Positions 8,421-15,216 of a stretch of DNA of 26,559 nt are shown here, piece after piece; the first letter of the stretch is position 1, and each line of letters starts with the position of its first letter. The notes beneath the pieces are model-generated. The model had not been told where the DNA came from, did no database searches, and saw only the letters and a list, made by a program, of their open reading frames with translations. The position numbers and the translations under genes are program-made. Origin of the DNA: Nitrolancea sp040255925 (GTDB lineage Bacteria; Chloroflexota; Chloroflexia; Thermomicrobiales; Thermomicrobiaceae); the NCBI GenBank assembly GCA_040255925.1, contig JBDZVX010000022.1, forward strand, positions 1 to 26,559. The letters run 5' to 3'.

Positions 8421-9229
8421 CGATGGACTACGGGGGCATCAGCGGCCTGATCGACATACGCGACAAGCTCCAGCGGCGGGCGGATGGTGGGCCGAACCGG
8501 CGGGTGGCGCTGGGGGATAAGCGGGGTGTCGTGGTGCACTACTCGGGGCCACCGGTGGATCTCTCGCGGCCGGTGCTGGACGTGCTGCAAAGTGAAGCGC
8601 TGTACCACGTGCGCAAGGTGTGGGCCTGGACGTATGACGGGAAGCCACTGTACGGCGATGGGTTGATGTATCACCTCTCGATCGGGCCGGCTGGGGAAAA
8701 GCTGCTCTGCCGGGACTTTGAACGCGTGCTCTGGCACTGCGGGGCCTGGCCGGAGAATGCCGACGCGCTGGCGGTACACGTGCCGATCGGGGGCGATCAG
8801 CACGCGACGGCGGCGCAACGGCGGGCACTTGCCGAGGTCTGCGACCAATGGATCGCGGCGGGGCATGGTGGACGGGCTGACGTGAAGGGGCATCAGGAGC
8901 TCAGTCCGACAAGCTGTCCGGGGACGCTCATGGGCGATTTTGTGTACCAGTACCGGGAAGGGGTGACGGTAATGGCGAACGGTCAATGGTTCCCGGAGAC
9001 CGGGCATTACGTGGGGGGTGGGTTCTGGACGTACTGGAGCACGCGGGGCGGGCTGGCGATCTTCGGCTATCCGCTGACCGATGAGCGCTCGGAGCGCTGC
9101 GAGGATGGCAAGGTGCGGACGGTGCAGTACTTTGAGCGGGCGGTGTTCGAGTACTGGCCGGAGAATGAGCCGGCCTACCAGGTGTTGTTGCGGCGGCTCG
9201 GGGCGGAAGCGCTGGCGCGGGTGGGATGA
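8417..9229 (+). CDS. N-acetylmuramoyl-L-alanine amidase (Amidase_2) with C-terminal surface repeat
   Basis: This 270-residue lysin should cleave the amide between N-acetylmuramic acid and L-alanine in peptidoglycan. The zinc ligands of the Amidase_2/PGRP fold are visible: H41 in VVVHYSG, H159 in KGHQELSP and C167 in the TSCPG motif. Residues of about 200-262 form a second module (FWTYWSTRGGL, FGYPLTDE, VQYFERAVFEYWPEN), matching the GGL..FGYP..E....VQYFERA.FEY repeat of exported Chloroflexota proteins and probably binding the cell surface. No signal peptide is seen, so release would need the holin-like protein at 642-932. ATGA overlap couples it to the gene before. Confidence 0.85.
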   Translation: MTMDYGGISGLIDIRDKLQRRADGGPNRRVALGDKRGVVVHYSGPPVDLSRPVLDVLQSEALYHVRKVWAWTYDGKPLYGDGLMYHLSIGPAGEKLLCRDFERVLWHCGAWPENADALAVHVPIGGDQHATAAQRRALAEVCDQWIAAGHGGRADVKGHQELSPTSCPGTLMGDFVYQYREGVTVMANGQWFPETGHYVGGGFWTYWSTRGGLAIFGYPLTDERSERCEDGKVRTVQYFERAVFEYWPENEPAYQVLLRRLGAEALARVG

Positions 9230-9272
9230 TCTCAGGCTGAGGTGCGCGGGACCCTCCCCTGGAGGCCTGGGT

Positions 9273-9278
9273 TATAAT
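9273..9278 (+). promoter_or_regulatory. Candidate -10 box for the acetyltransferase gene
   Basis: A perfect TATAAT lies 24 bases before the ATG at 9302, in the only gap between the phage block and the acetyltransferase gene. No good -35 is present at 17 bases, so this is a strong -10 with a weak partner. It marks the transcriptional start of host-like genes after the phage block. Confidence 0.45.
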
Positions 9279-9301
9279 CCTTCTACGGACGGATTCGCGG
9301 T

Positions 9302-9856
9302 ATGGCGAGGAACATCGTGGCGGAACGAGTCATTCCCGGTGGGACGGAGCACGGGAGGGCGCAGGGACACTCCCCTACGGAAGCTGGGGTAGTTGTCCGG
9401 CATGCCCGGCTACGCGATCTGGCTGAATTGGGGGAGCTGCAGCGAAGTTGTTTTCGGCCTGGTCAGGCGTATGGGTTGATTACACTCCTCGTTCTCCACC
9501 TCTGGCCACGGGCGCAGATGCTGGTAGCCAGATGCGGTGGCCGGATTGCCGGCTGCGTCGTTGGCGACGTCACTCGAGATCAGGGCCGAATCCTCAACCT
9601 TTGTGTCGATCCGGATTTTCGCCGCCAGGGTATTGGCGCGATGCTCCTTGCGACCGCCGAAGACTTGCTGGACGCCGACGATATCGCGCTGATGGTCGAG
9701 GATAAGAATATCGGGGCCCAGGAGCTTTATCGTCGTAGTGGCTATCTCGCGGTTGGCGATTTGCGTAACTACTATGGGAAGAACCGCCATGGCATTCTGA
9801 TGCAGAAGCGCCGTGGCGTTCCTCAACCTCCCCAAAGCACGGGCACGAGTCCGTAG
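9302..9856 (+). CDS. GNAT-family N-acetyltransferase, RimI-like
   Basis: The 184-residue protein would transfer an acetyl group from acetyl-CoA to an amine. The GNAT core spans about residues 31-170. Motif A is complete: a strand (GRILNLCVDPDFRRQ) ends in the acetyl-CoA loop RRQGIGAMLL, which is the R/QxxGxG/A signature, and a helix follows. The later segment (NIGAQELYRRSGYLAVG) fits the motif B AxxlYxxxGF pattern of RimI-type enzymes. The first 30 residues are low-complexity and outside the domain, so a later start is possible. It is convergent with a small membrane protein, the two stops being four bases apart. The substrate cannot be told from sequence. Confidence 0.82.
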   Translation: MARNIVAERVIPGGTEHGRAQGHSPTEAGVVVRHARLRDLAELGELQRSCFRPGQAYGLITLLVLHLWPRAQMLVARCGGRIAGCVVGDVTRDQGRILNLCVDPDFRRQGIGAMLLATAEDLLDADDIALMVEDKNIGAQELYRRSGYLAVGDLRNYYGKNRHGILMQKRRGVPQPPQSTGTSP

Positions 9857-9860
9857 CTCG

Positions 9861-10190
9861 CTACGGAGAGGACACCGCGAAGAACGGCGGGAAGGTACTC
9901 ACAATCCCAAGTGCAATCAATGCCAGTGTCGTAATGAAGACTTTCCCGAAGGCGAGTTCCTTGTTTCGCCACCAACCGTGGAGTATGGCCCAGCTCAGCA
10001 GCCAGACAATCACTGCCAGCGTCGTCTTTCCGCTCAAGGGGTCAACCGGACTGTAGAAGCTAAGCATTTCCTTTACTGAGGTGTTGGCTTCCGGTAGCGT
10101 CGTGAAAAGTCCCAACGCCACGCTGCCAATACCCGCCGCTACGAGTGCCGCCGCCGCGGGACCGTTCGCTAGTTTATCTTCCCGTGCCAT
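9861..10190 (-). CDS. Small three-span membrane protein
   Basis: The 109-residue protein has a strong ribosome site (GGAGGATGA, eight bases before the ATG at 10190). Hydrophobic segments lie at about residues 12-30, 56-72 and 84-102, with a short loop of Ser/Tyr/Pro (FYSPVDPLSGKTT) between the first two. I recall similar small membrane proteins near copper oxidase or nitrite reductase genes in Chloroflexota, and here it follows a multicopper oxidase gene on the same strand. The 243-bp gap with a hairpin between them argues for its own promoter. No function can be assigned. Confidence 0.65.
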   Translation of the reverse strand: MAREDKLANGPAAAALVAAGIGSVALGLFTTLPEANTSVKEMLSFYSPVDPLSGKTTLAVIVWLLSWAILHGWWRNKELAFGKVFITTLALIALGIVSTFPPFFAVSSP

Positions 10191-10363
10191 ACTGCCGTCA
10201 TCCTCCCTGCTGGCTGGTCGTTTAACAGGTATCTAAGAACGCATTCGGTGCTACGTTTACGTTATTGGTAGCCGCACCCATAGTCCCGGTGATCCCAGCG
10301 GCTACGAAGGACGGCGCTCATGAGCGCGTTAATCCGCGCCCCGATGCCATCAGGTATCCTCCC

Positions 10364-10397
10364 CCGTTCCGCTCCTCCAGCTTGAGAAGCGGAACGG
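10364..10397 (-). terminator. Hairpin downstream of the multicopper oxidase gene
   Basis: A perfect 10-bp inverted repeat (CCGTTCCGCT at 10364-10373, AGCGGAACGG at 10388-10397) with a 14-base loop lies 37 bases past the oxidase stop. There is no T-run on the minus strand after it, so termination would depend on the stem alone or on other factors. A separate perfect 14-bp palindrome (GCGCTCATGAGCGC, 10314-10327) lies further downstream and could be an operator for the small membrane protein gene. Confidence 0.5.
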
Positions 10398-10433
10398 AGA
10401 GAGATGCGCCTGTTCGCTGAGTGAGTCAAGACC

Positions 10434-11624
10434 TTACGGCGTGACCGTGAAGAGCGCTTGCATGCCGGCCTTGATATGGTCGTTGACGTGGCAGTGATAG
10501 AGCCAGGTGCCGGGGCTGTCCGGTGTCATGTCCAGCACTTTCATGCTCATTGGCAGGAGTTCCACCATATCCATGCGCATGCCACCCATGAGCAGCGTCT
10601 GGCCGTGCCAGTGTGGTGTATGGAGGTCTACCTCATTCCCCATTCCCAGCACGTACCAGCGGACGCGCTCGCCTTGCTTCATCGCTAGCCCAGGTAGGTT
10701 GCCGTAGACGTAGCCGTTGACCGAGTGCATGAGGTTACTCTCTCCAAACCCCTCATCATCCGGATTCACGGAATCGGGCTGCTGGGCGAAGCCCTTGATG
10801 TTTTCTTCCAGGTAGGGGCTCAAGTTCTCGTCAATCACGCTGAACATCGTCACGAACTCGCGGTCGACGTCGTTGGGTGAGCCATCGGGCTTGGCGCTCC
10901 CCTGCCGTGTAATGATCATCGGGCCGACCAGGCCGGCGTAACCGTCCGCGATCTCATCCGTGTGGGAGTGGTACATCCAGACGACGGAGCTTGGGTCGTG
11001 GGGGCCAGGGCCGGCGCGCTCCGGCACTTCCCAGTGGTAGGTATAGGTTCCGCCGGGCGGTACGGCATCGTCACCCTGATCGGCTCCAGAGGTGCCATCG
11101 TTGTAGGGAGCGCCCTCGGCGTTCTTCTGGTAGAAGACGCCATGGGGATGCATGCTGGCCGGGAACTGGGTGTTGTTCTTGAACACGACCTGGATGCTAT
11201 CGCCCACCTCGGCATGGATGACCGGGCCGAGCGTGCCCAGGTGCTGCCATTTGGGATCTGTCTCCTTGAGCGCGGTGAAGGTCTGATCGGTGTATTCCCG
11301 ATAGAGGGCCTTGTGGTACACCTTGCCGATGCGATCCGGGCCATTCTCGACGAAGACGTTGGCATCGTCATCGAATGGCTGGCCGGTAATCTGATTGCGG
11401 TTGCTCGGGGCGTAATCCCAGTCGACCTCGTCGGCCGCGATGTAGTAGGTACGGGTCTGCCCAGTGCCGGGATTCGATGTCGCCGCGGACGCGTGTGGCG
11501 TCGAGCTGTCCGCCTGCTGGCTACAGCCGATGACGAGCAGCGGCGTTGCGGCGAGCAGCCAGATGATAAGCCAGGGTATGCTCTGATGAGGAAAAAACCG
11601 GGAGATACCGAGCACGCGAACCAT
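10434..11624 (-). CDS. Multicopper oxidase lipoprotein, hephaestin/ceruloplasmin-like
   Basis: I place the start at 11624, where GGAGGGGG precedes the ATG; the open frame reaches 11717 but those codons overlap the promoter. The 396-residue product has a lipoprotein signal: a hydrophobic stretch at 17-32 ends in the lipobox VIGC with Cys34. All copper ligands are present: H159 and H161 (HPHG), H219 and H221 (YHSH), H335, H338 and H340 (HTPHWH), and the H377-C378-H379...H383...M388 T1/T3 cluster. YHSHTDEI..AGLVGP closely follows the hephaestin/ceruloplasmin pattern. It would oxidise Fe(II), Cu(I) or phenols outside the membrane while reducing oxygen. The two-domain layout with a T1 site only in the C-terminal domain resembles small laccases. 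Confidence 0.85.
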   Translation of the reverse strand: MVRVLGISRFFPHQSIPWLIIWLLAATPLLVIGCSQQADSSTPHASAATSNPGTGQTRTYYIAADEVDWDYAPSNRNQITGQPFDDDANVFVENGPDRIGKVYHKALYREYTDQTFTALKETDPKWQHLGTLGPVIHAEVGDSIQVVFKNNTQFPASMHPHGVFYQKNAEGAPYNDGTSGADQGDDAVPPGGTYTYHWEVPERAGPGPHDPSSVVWMYHSHTDEIADGYAGLVGPMIITRQGSAKPDGSPNDVDREFVTMFSVIDENLSPYLEENIKGFAQQPDSVNPDDEGFGESNLMHSVNGYVYGNLPGLAMKQGERVRWYVLGMGNEVDLHTPHWHGQTLLMGGMRMDMVELLPMSMKVLDMTPDSPGTWLYHCHVNDHIKAGMQALFTVTP

Positions 11625-11660
11625 TCCCCCTCCTGTCACAAGCGGGATCGGCGCCCACGC

Positions 11661-11691
11661 CATAATCCCGATCAATTTCGTCGGGATTATG
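11661..11691 (-). promoter_or_regulatory. Perfect 31-bp dyad, candidate operator of the oxidase gene
   Basis: CATAATCCCGA (11661-11671) and TCGGGATTATG (11681-11691) form an exact 11-bp inverted repeat around nine bases. The dyad overlaps the end of the -10 box and the expected transcription start of the multicopper oxidase gene, the classic place for a repressor. The core CCCGA-n9-TCGGG resembles sites bound by Rrf2-family Fe-S regulators (IscR/NsrR/CymR type), but that match is only by eye; a copper sensor is the other obvious possibility. Confidence 0.65.
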
Positions 11692-11717
11692 CTATGGGCA
11701 GACTTCCCGTTTGTCAA
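11689..11717 (-). promoter_or_regulatory. Sigma-70-type promoter of the multicopper oxidase gene
   Basis: On the minus strand a perfect -35 (TTGACA, 11717-11712) is followed after exactly 17 bases by TAGCAT (11694-11689). It points into the oxidase gene, with a leader of about 57 bases. The palindrome at 11661-11691 covers its start site. Confidence 0.65.
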
Positions 11718-11736
11718 GCCTGCTCCGTGTACTGAT

Positions 11737-12222
11737 TTACCGTGAGAGTCGCTGATAGGTACCCATCAGTTCCGCTTGGTCCAGGATCTGCCCGACCATC
11801 GCGTCGTACACCTGCGCTTTGGAGTCGCCGGCATTCAGGTTCAGGGGGGCCTCCAGGGCATAGAGCGTAAAGCGGTAATGGTGAAGCTGGCCCGGTGGTG
11901 GACATGGGCCGCTATAACCAGCCCGCTCGAGATCGTTCCGCGCCTGCACGGTTCCGTCCTCAAGCCGCGGCACCGCGGGTATCCCGGCCGGGAGGTGGTG
12001 GACGCCGGCTGGGATGTTGAAGAGCAGCCAGTGGACGAAGACCTTATGGAGGAAATCCGGCCCGTCAATGGCGAGTTCCAGGGTGAGGGCGAAGACGGCG
12101 ACATTCGGGGGCACGCCGGTCCAGGAGAGTGGCGGGGAGCTATCCTCCCCGTCGCAGGTGTGGCGGGAGGGGATCGTACCGCCTGGCTCGAATGCCTCAC
12201 TGACCAGGGTTAAGCCCATCAT
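11737..12222 (-). CDS. YbhB/YbcL family (PEBP-like) protein
   Basis: This 161-residue protein belongs to the bacterial phosphatidylethanolamine-binding-protein superfamily (Raf kinase inhibitor-like), whose biochemical role in bacteria is unsettled. The ligand-pocket signatures are clear: CDGEDSSPPLSW at about 23-34, a central FVHWLLFNIP, then GYSGPCPPPGQLHHYRFTLYAL. The C-terminal helix ends with the usual ELMGTYQR. The segment before FVHW is altered (LELAIDGPDFLHK in place of the common DPDAPxG form), so the pocket may be modified. No signal peptide is present, suggesting a cytoplasmic form. A GGGAG ribosome site precedes ATGATG at 12222-12217. A gap of 95 bases separates it from the VTT-type gene upstream. 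Confidence 0.85.
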   Translation of the reverse strand: MMGLTLVSEAFEPGGTIPSRHTCDGEDSSPPLSWTGVPPNVAVFALTLELAIDGPDFLHKVFVHWLLFNIPAGVHHLPAGIPAVPRLEDGTVQARNDLERAGYSGPCPPPGQLHHYRFTLYALEAPLNLNAGDSKAQVYDAMVGQILDQAELMGTYQRLSR

Positions 12223-12317
12223 GCGCTCCCTTCATGGCCATCGTGAAGCCAAGACCGTGGCGTGGTATGCAGCACCGCTGGAGCTTCTCGATTGCGCCTG
12301 CAAATCCGGGGCCATGC

Positions 12318-12953
12318 TCACGCTGCCTGGTCACGGCCGGTGTGCGAGGGATCACCTGGCTGCTGGGATTGGGCGGGCGAAAGGTGGAGCAGCCGCGGCC
12401 AATCGATTTGGGCGAAGACGATGATCGAGATCAGCACGAGAATTTCAAAGATGATGGCACCGATGTTTGTCAGATGACCGACGAAGATGCCTTCAAGCCC
12501 GCTGATCGCTTGAACGGTCAGGAGATTCAATGCGGTGTAGTTGATAGCTCGCCCGATGAAGAACCCGGCGAGAATGGGCGTCAGGCGAATCCCCGTCAAT
12601 CCCGCGGCAATGAAGAGCTGATTCGAGGGGAAGGGGGTGATTCCAGCGAAGACCAGGGTGGCCAAAAAGAGGATAATGTGGGGTTTGGCCTCCAGCCAGG
12701 CTCCGAGCTGGCCTAAGTTCTTCCGGTGCCGCGCTGAGAGGAGATGCCAGCCGAAGCGCTGGGTGAGCAATGCCAATTCCAGCCTCCCGATGGTCGACGC
12801 AGCCGCGCCACCGATGGTGAGCAGGAGGAGCGGCGGGTGATACTGGATCAGAAAAAATGCCAGAACAGTGAACGTGGGCGGCATGAAGGCCGGCACAAGA
12901 TTGATGATGAAGGTGATGAAATAGGCGAGGGCGAGCACGGTGATCGTCGACAT
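12318..12953 (-). CDS. VTT/SNARE-associated-type (DedA-like) membrane protein
   Basis: The 211-residue protein has about five hydrophobic segments (roughly 5-22, 27-50, 90-112, 118-140 and 160-185) and a soluble C-terminal tail rich in Gln and Pro. The pattern PSNQLFIAAGLTGIRLTPILAGFFIGR matches the conserved GxxRxxxxxF..GR region of the DedA/VTT family, linked to lipid scrambling and membrane homeostasis. The PPTFTVLAFFL stretch near the N-terminus may be the first re-entrant loop. An AGAGGCG ribosome site lies before the ATG. It is alone in its transcription direction segment with no obvious partner. Confidence 0.7.
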   Translation of the reverse strand: MSTITVLALAYFITFIINLVPAFMPPTFTVLAFFLIQYHPPLLLLTIGGAAASTIGRLELALLTQRFGWHLLSARHRKNLGQLGAWLEAKPHIILFLATLVFAGITPFPSNQLFIAAGLTGIRLTPILAGFFIGRAINYTALNLLTVQAISGLEGIFVGHLTNIGAIIFEILVLISIIVFAQIDWPRLLHLSPAQSQQPGDPSHTGRDQAA

Positions 12954-13090
12954 TGGTCGCCTCTGAGATGGAGTACGCCGTTGTCCGTGCTAGCGCACGT
13001 TCCATTCCCAGTTGGCTACCAGGGCTCGTTACGCTCGTTTTGAGGTGAATGCGGCGGAATCCGGGATTCGCCGGTCGCCCATGGGCGGGA

Positions 13091-13795
13091 TCAGCGTCCG
13101 AAGAGCTTCCGGCCGCCCACATCGGTTAGCACCGCGCCAAGGATCCGCGTGCCGACCCGGTCCAGCGCGTCTTTCGCCTGCTGGGCAGCGGGCCGCCGCG
13201 TCTTCCCAGACCGTATCAGGAGCAGGGCGGCATCGACCCGCGCCGCGATCGCCAGGGCATCGCCGACTTCCGGCAGCGCTGGAGCATCGATGATGGTGAA
13301 CGTGGCTTCCTCTCGGAGGAGTGTCAGGAGCTGGGTAAAGGCGTCACCGCTCAGAAGGTCGCCCGGCGCGATGCCAGCGGTCTCCCGTCCGCGGCCGGCG
13401 CTCAGCAGCTGGAGGTTCGACACGCCACTTTCACTGAGGGGGAGCGGCTGGACGGTATCGGGATCGGCAAGCCATTCGGTCAGCCCGGTCTCATTCCCAC
13501 GCCGGAAGAACTCGTGGAGCCGGGGCTGGCGAAGATCGGCATCAACCAGCACAACGCTATCCCCACCGAGCGCGAGGGCCGCCGCCAGGTTGGCCGCCAC
13601 GGCGCTATGCTGACCGCCGGTGCCGGCATCGGCGACCAGGAGCGAGCGGAGGGGCGGCTCACCGCCGGCGAACTTGACCGTCGAACGGAGCGAGCGGTAT
13701 GCCTCGGCAGCCGCCGACGCCGGACTAGTCACCACCGTGAGATCGATGGCCCCGGTCTGTTGCTGGCTCCGGGGAAGGTTCCGGATCTGACTCAC
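13091..13795 (-). CDS. CpsD/CapB-like tyrosine-kinase-family ATPase with altered P-loop
   Basis: The 234-residue protein has the layout of BY-kinase cytoplasmic domains, which partner Wzz/YveK membrane proteins and control exopolysaccharide chain length. It shows the N-terminal EAYRSLRST helix used for oligomerisation, Walker A' VVLVDADLRQPRLHEFF (D85, D87) and Walker B-like FTIIDAPAL. The P-loop is abnormal: where family members have PGEGKST before AANLA, this one has TGGQHSA (59-65), so the catalytic lysine is replaced by His63. No C-terminal tyrosine cluster is present. It is downstream of two Wzz-type genes. I infer a pseudokinase or ATP-binding scaffold rather than an active kinase. Confidence 0.75.
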   Translation of the reverse strand: MSQIRNLPRSQQQTGAIDLTVVTSPASAAAEAYRSLRSTVKFAGGEPPLRSLLVADAGTGGQHSAVAANLAAALALGGDSVVLVDADLRQPRLHEFFRRGNETGLTEWLADPDTVQPLPLSESGVSNLQLLSAGRGRETAGIAPGDLLSGDAFTQLLTLLREEATFTIIDAPALPEVGDALAIAARVDAALLLIRSGKTRRPAAQQAKDALDRVGTRILGAVLTDVGGRKLFGR

Positions 13796-13837
13796 CTGTT
13801 TCCTCCTTGCTCGCGCGCCATCATGCTCCGCGATGAC

Positions 13838-14518
13838 TCAGGCGCGAGGAACCTCGATGATGGTCGGTAAGGCCAGATAGCGATCGATATCCTCCTCACT
13901 CCGGAGCGTATCATCGAGATACGCTGCGGCGAAGGTGAGGAGCACGCCGAAGGCAAGTCCCAGCAGGGCGGCCGCCGCGGTGTTGAGCTTGATCCTCGGC
14001 CCGATCGGAGTCTGCGGGGCGCTTGCTGTCTCCAGCTTAACGATTTCGACCGTACCGCGCTTCTGGCCATCAGCCTGCGGATAATCGGCGAGGATCTGCT
14101 GATTATCGGCGGCCGATCGGGCGACGAATCCGCTCGCCAGCGCGTTCGCCACCGCAGCCGCCCGGTCCGGATCGGTATCGGTCACCACGATCTTAATGAC
14201 GTTGCCGTCATGATCGTCTCCGAGTGAGAGCATACCCATTGCCTGCCCCGGATCAACCGTCAGCCCGGCCTGCTTCAGCGCCGCCGCGACGAAATCCCCA
14301 TTATCGATCATGTTCTTATACGAAGCGAGCCGGTTCTTGGCGTAGAGATCCATCCAGTAGTCCGGCGGCTGGGCAACGGCCATCATCCGGGTGCTCACCT
14401 GGTAGGTGAGCGGCTGGGCGTTGCTGTAGAGGAAGGCGACTCCACCCGCGACGAGCGCGGCGAGGAGGACGAGCCACCAGCGGCGCAGGACGATCAGGGC
14501 ATACTCTTCGGGGCGCAC
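13838..14518 (-). CDS. Wzz/YveK-type polysaccharide co-polymerase, second copy
   Basis: The 226-residue protein has the Wzz plan: a short basic N-terminus (LRRWW), a first transmembrane helix at about 14-31, an extracytoplasmic helical domain and a second helix at about 180-200. The C-terminal cytoplasmic signature LDDTLRSEEDIDRYLALPTI contacts the partner kinase. Proteins of this size without a fused kinase pair with a separate CpsD, and that gene follows 42 bases downstream. It starts two bases after the stop of the first Wzz-type gene. The loop differs markedly from the paralogue, so this is not a recent duplicate. Confidence 0.8.
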   Translation of the reverse strand: MRPEEYALIVLRRWWLVLLAALVAGGVAFLYSNAQPLTYQVSTRMMAVAQPPDYWMDLYAKNRLASYKNMIDNGDFVAAALKQAGLTVDPGQAMGMLSLGDDHDGNVIKIVVTDTDPDRAAAVANALASGFVARSAADNQQILADYPQADGQKRGTVEIVKLETASAPQTPIGPRIKLNTAAAALLGLAFGVLLTFAAAYLDDTLRSEEDIDRYLALPTIIEVPRA

Positions 14519-14520
14519 TC

Positions 14521-15216
14521 TCAGCTATTCCTCCCGCCTGGGATTATCCCAATTACCGGCACGCCGAGCGCTGCCGATACCATCTCCGGCGAGCGGAGCG
14601 TGTCATCCAGATAGTCTACGAGAAAGGCCAGGAGCACACCGGCAAAGAGGGCGACGATGACCTCCAGCACGAAAATCAGCTGCTGGCGCGAGGTGTTGGC
14701 AGCCGCCGAGAGTGGCTGCTGGACTGTCGTGATGATCGCGCCGCGCTCAGCCGGATTGAAGCCGAAGTAGCTGGTGGTCTTCTGCTCCAGCGTAGCCGTC
14801 GCGGCCTGGGCGATCATAATGGCGCGCTCCGGTGTCGATGCCCGTGCGTTGATCGTCAGGATGCGGTTCTTGCGTGATGAGCTAAGTGATCCCTGGATCT
14901 CACCGGGCGAGACCGTGACCTGTTCCTTTTCCGCGATGGTTTTGGCGACATCGCCGGCGAAGACATTTCCGTGAGTGATGTCCACCAGATCATCGAGAAT
15001 GAATTCGCTGGAAAGAAGATTATAGTACTCATCGTAGCGGTAGGCCGGCACCGTATCCTGCTCCGGCTGCCGGGTGACCGACATTTGCGCGGCGGCGGTG
15101 TAGGAGGGATGGCTACGAACCGCCTGGTAGAGGACGCCGGCCAGGACCAGCAACGGGACTAGGGCGACCAGCCACCAGCGGCGCCAGAGAATCTGGATAT
15201 AGGCTTTCAGTTCCAC
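14521..15216 (-). CDS. Wzz/YveK-type polysaccharide co-polymerase, first copy
   Basis: The 231-residue protein has a WRRWWLVALV start leading into the first transmembrane helix (about 13-30), a soluble domain with tyrosine-rich stretches (YRYDEYYNLL) and a second helix near 185-207. It ends in the family signature YLDDTLRSPEMVSAALGVPVIGIIP. Its start overlaps the glycosyltransferase stop by 10 bases, so these genes form one leftward operon: glycosyltransferase, Wzz-1, Wzz-2, CpsD-like. The role is setting chain length or export of a surface polysaccharide. Two divergent Wzz proteins in tandem could form a hetero-oligomer. Confidence 0.82.
   Translation of the reverse strand: MELKAYIQILWRRWWLVALVPLLVLAGVLYQAVRSHPSYTAAAQMSVTRQPEQDTVPAYRYDEYYNLLSSEFILDDLVDITHGNVFAGDVAKTIAEKEQVTVSPGEIQGSLSSSRKNRILTINARASTPERAIMIAQAATATLEQKTTSYFGFNPAERGAIITTVQQPLSAAANTSRQQLIFVLEVIVALFAGVLLAFLVDYLDDTLRSPEMVSAALGVPVIGIIPGGRNS

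Noticed and set aside
11625..11717. 31-codon N-terminal extension of the multicopper oxidase
   Set aside because: It covers the promoter and operator. The ATG at 11624 has a strong ribosome site and yields a proper lipoprotein signal.
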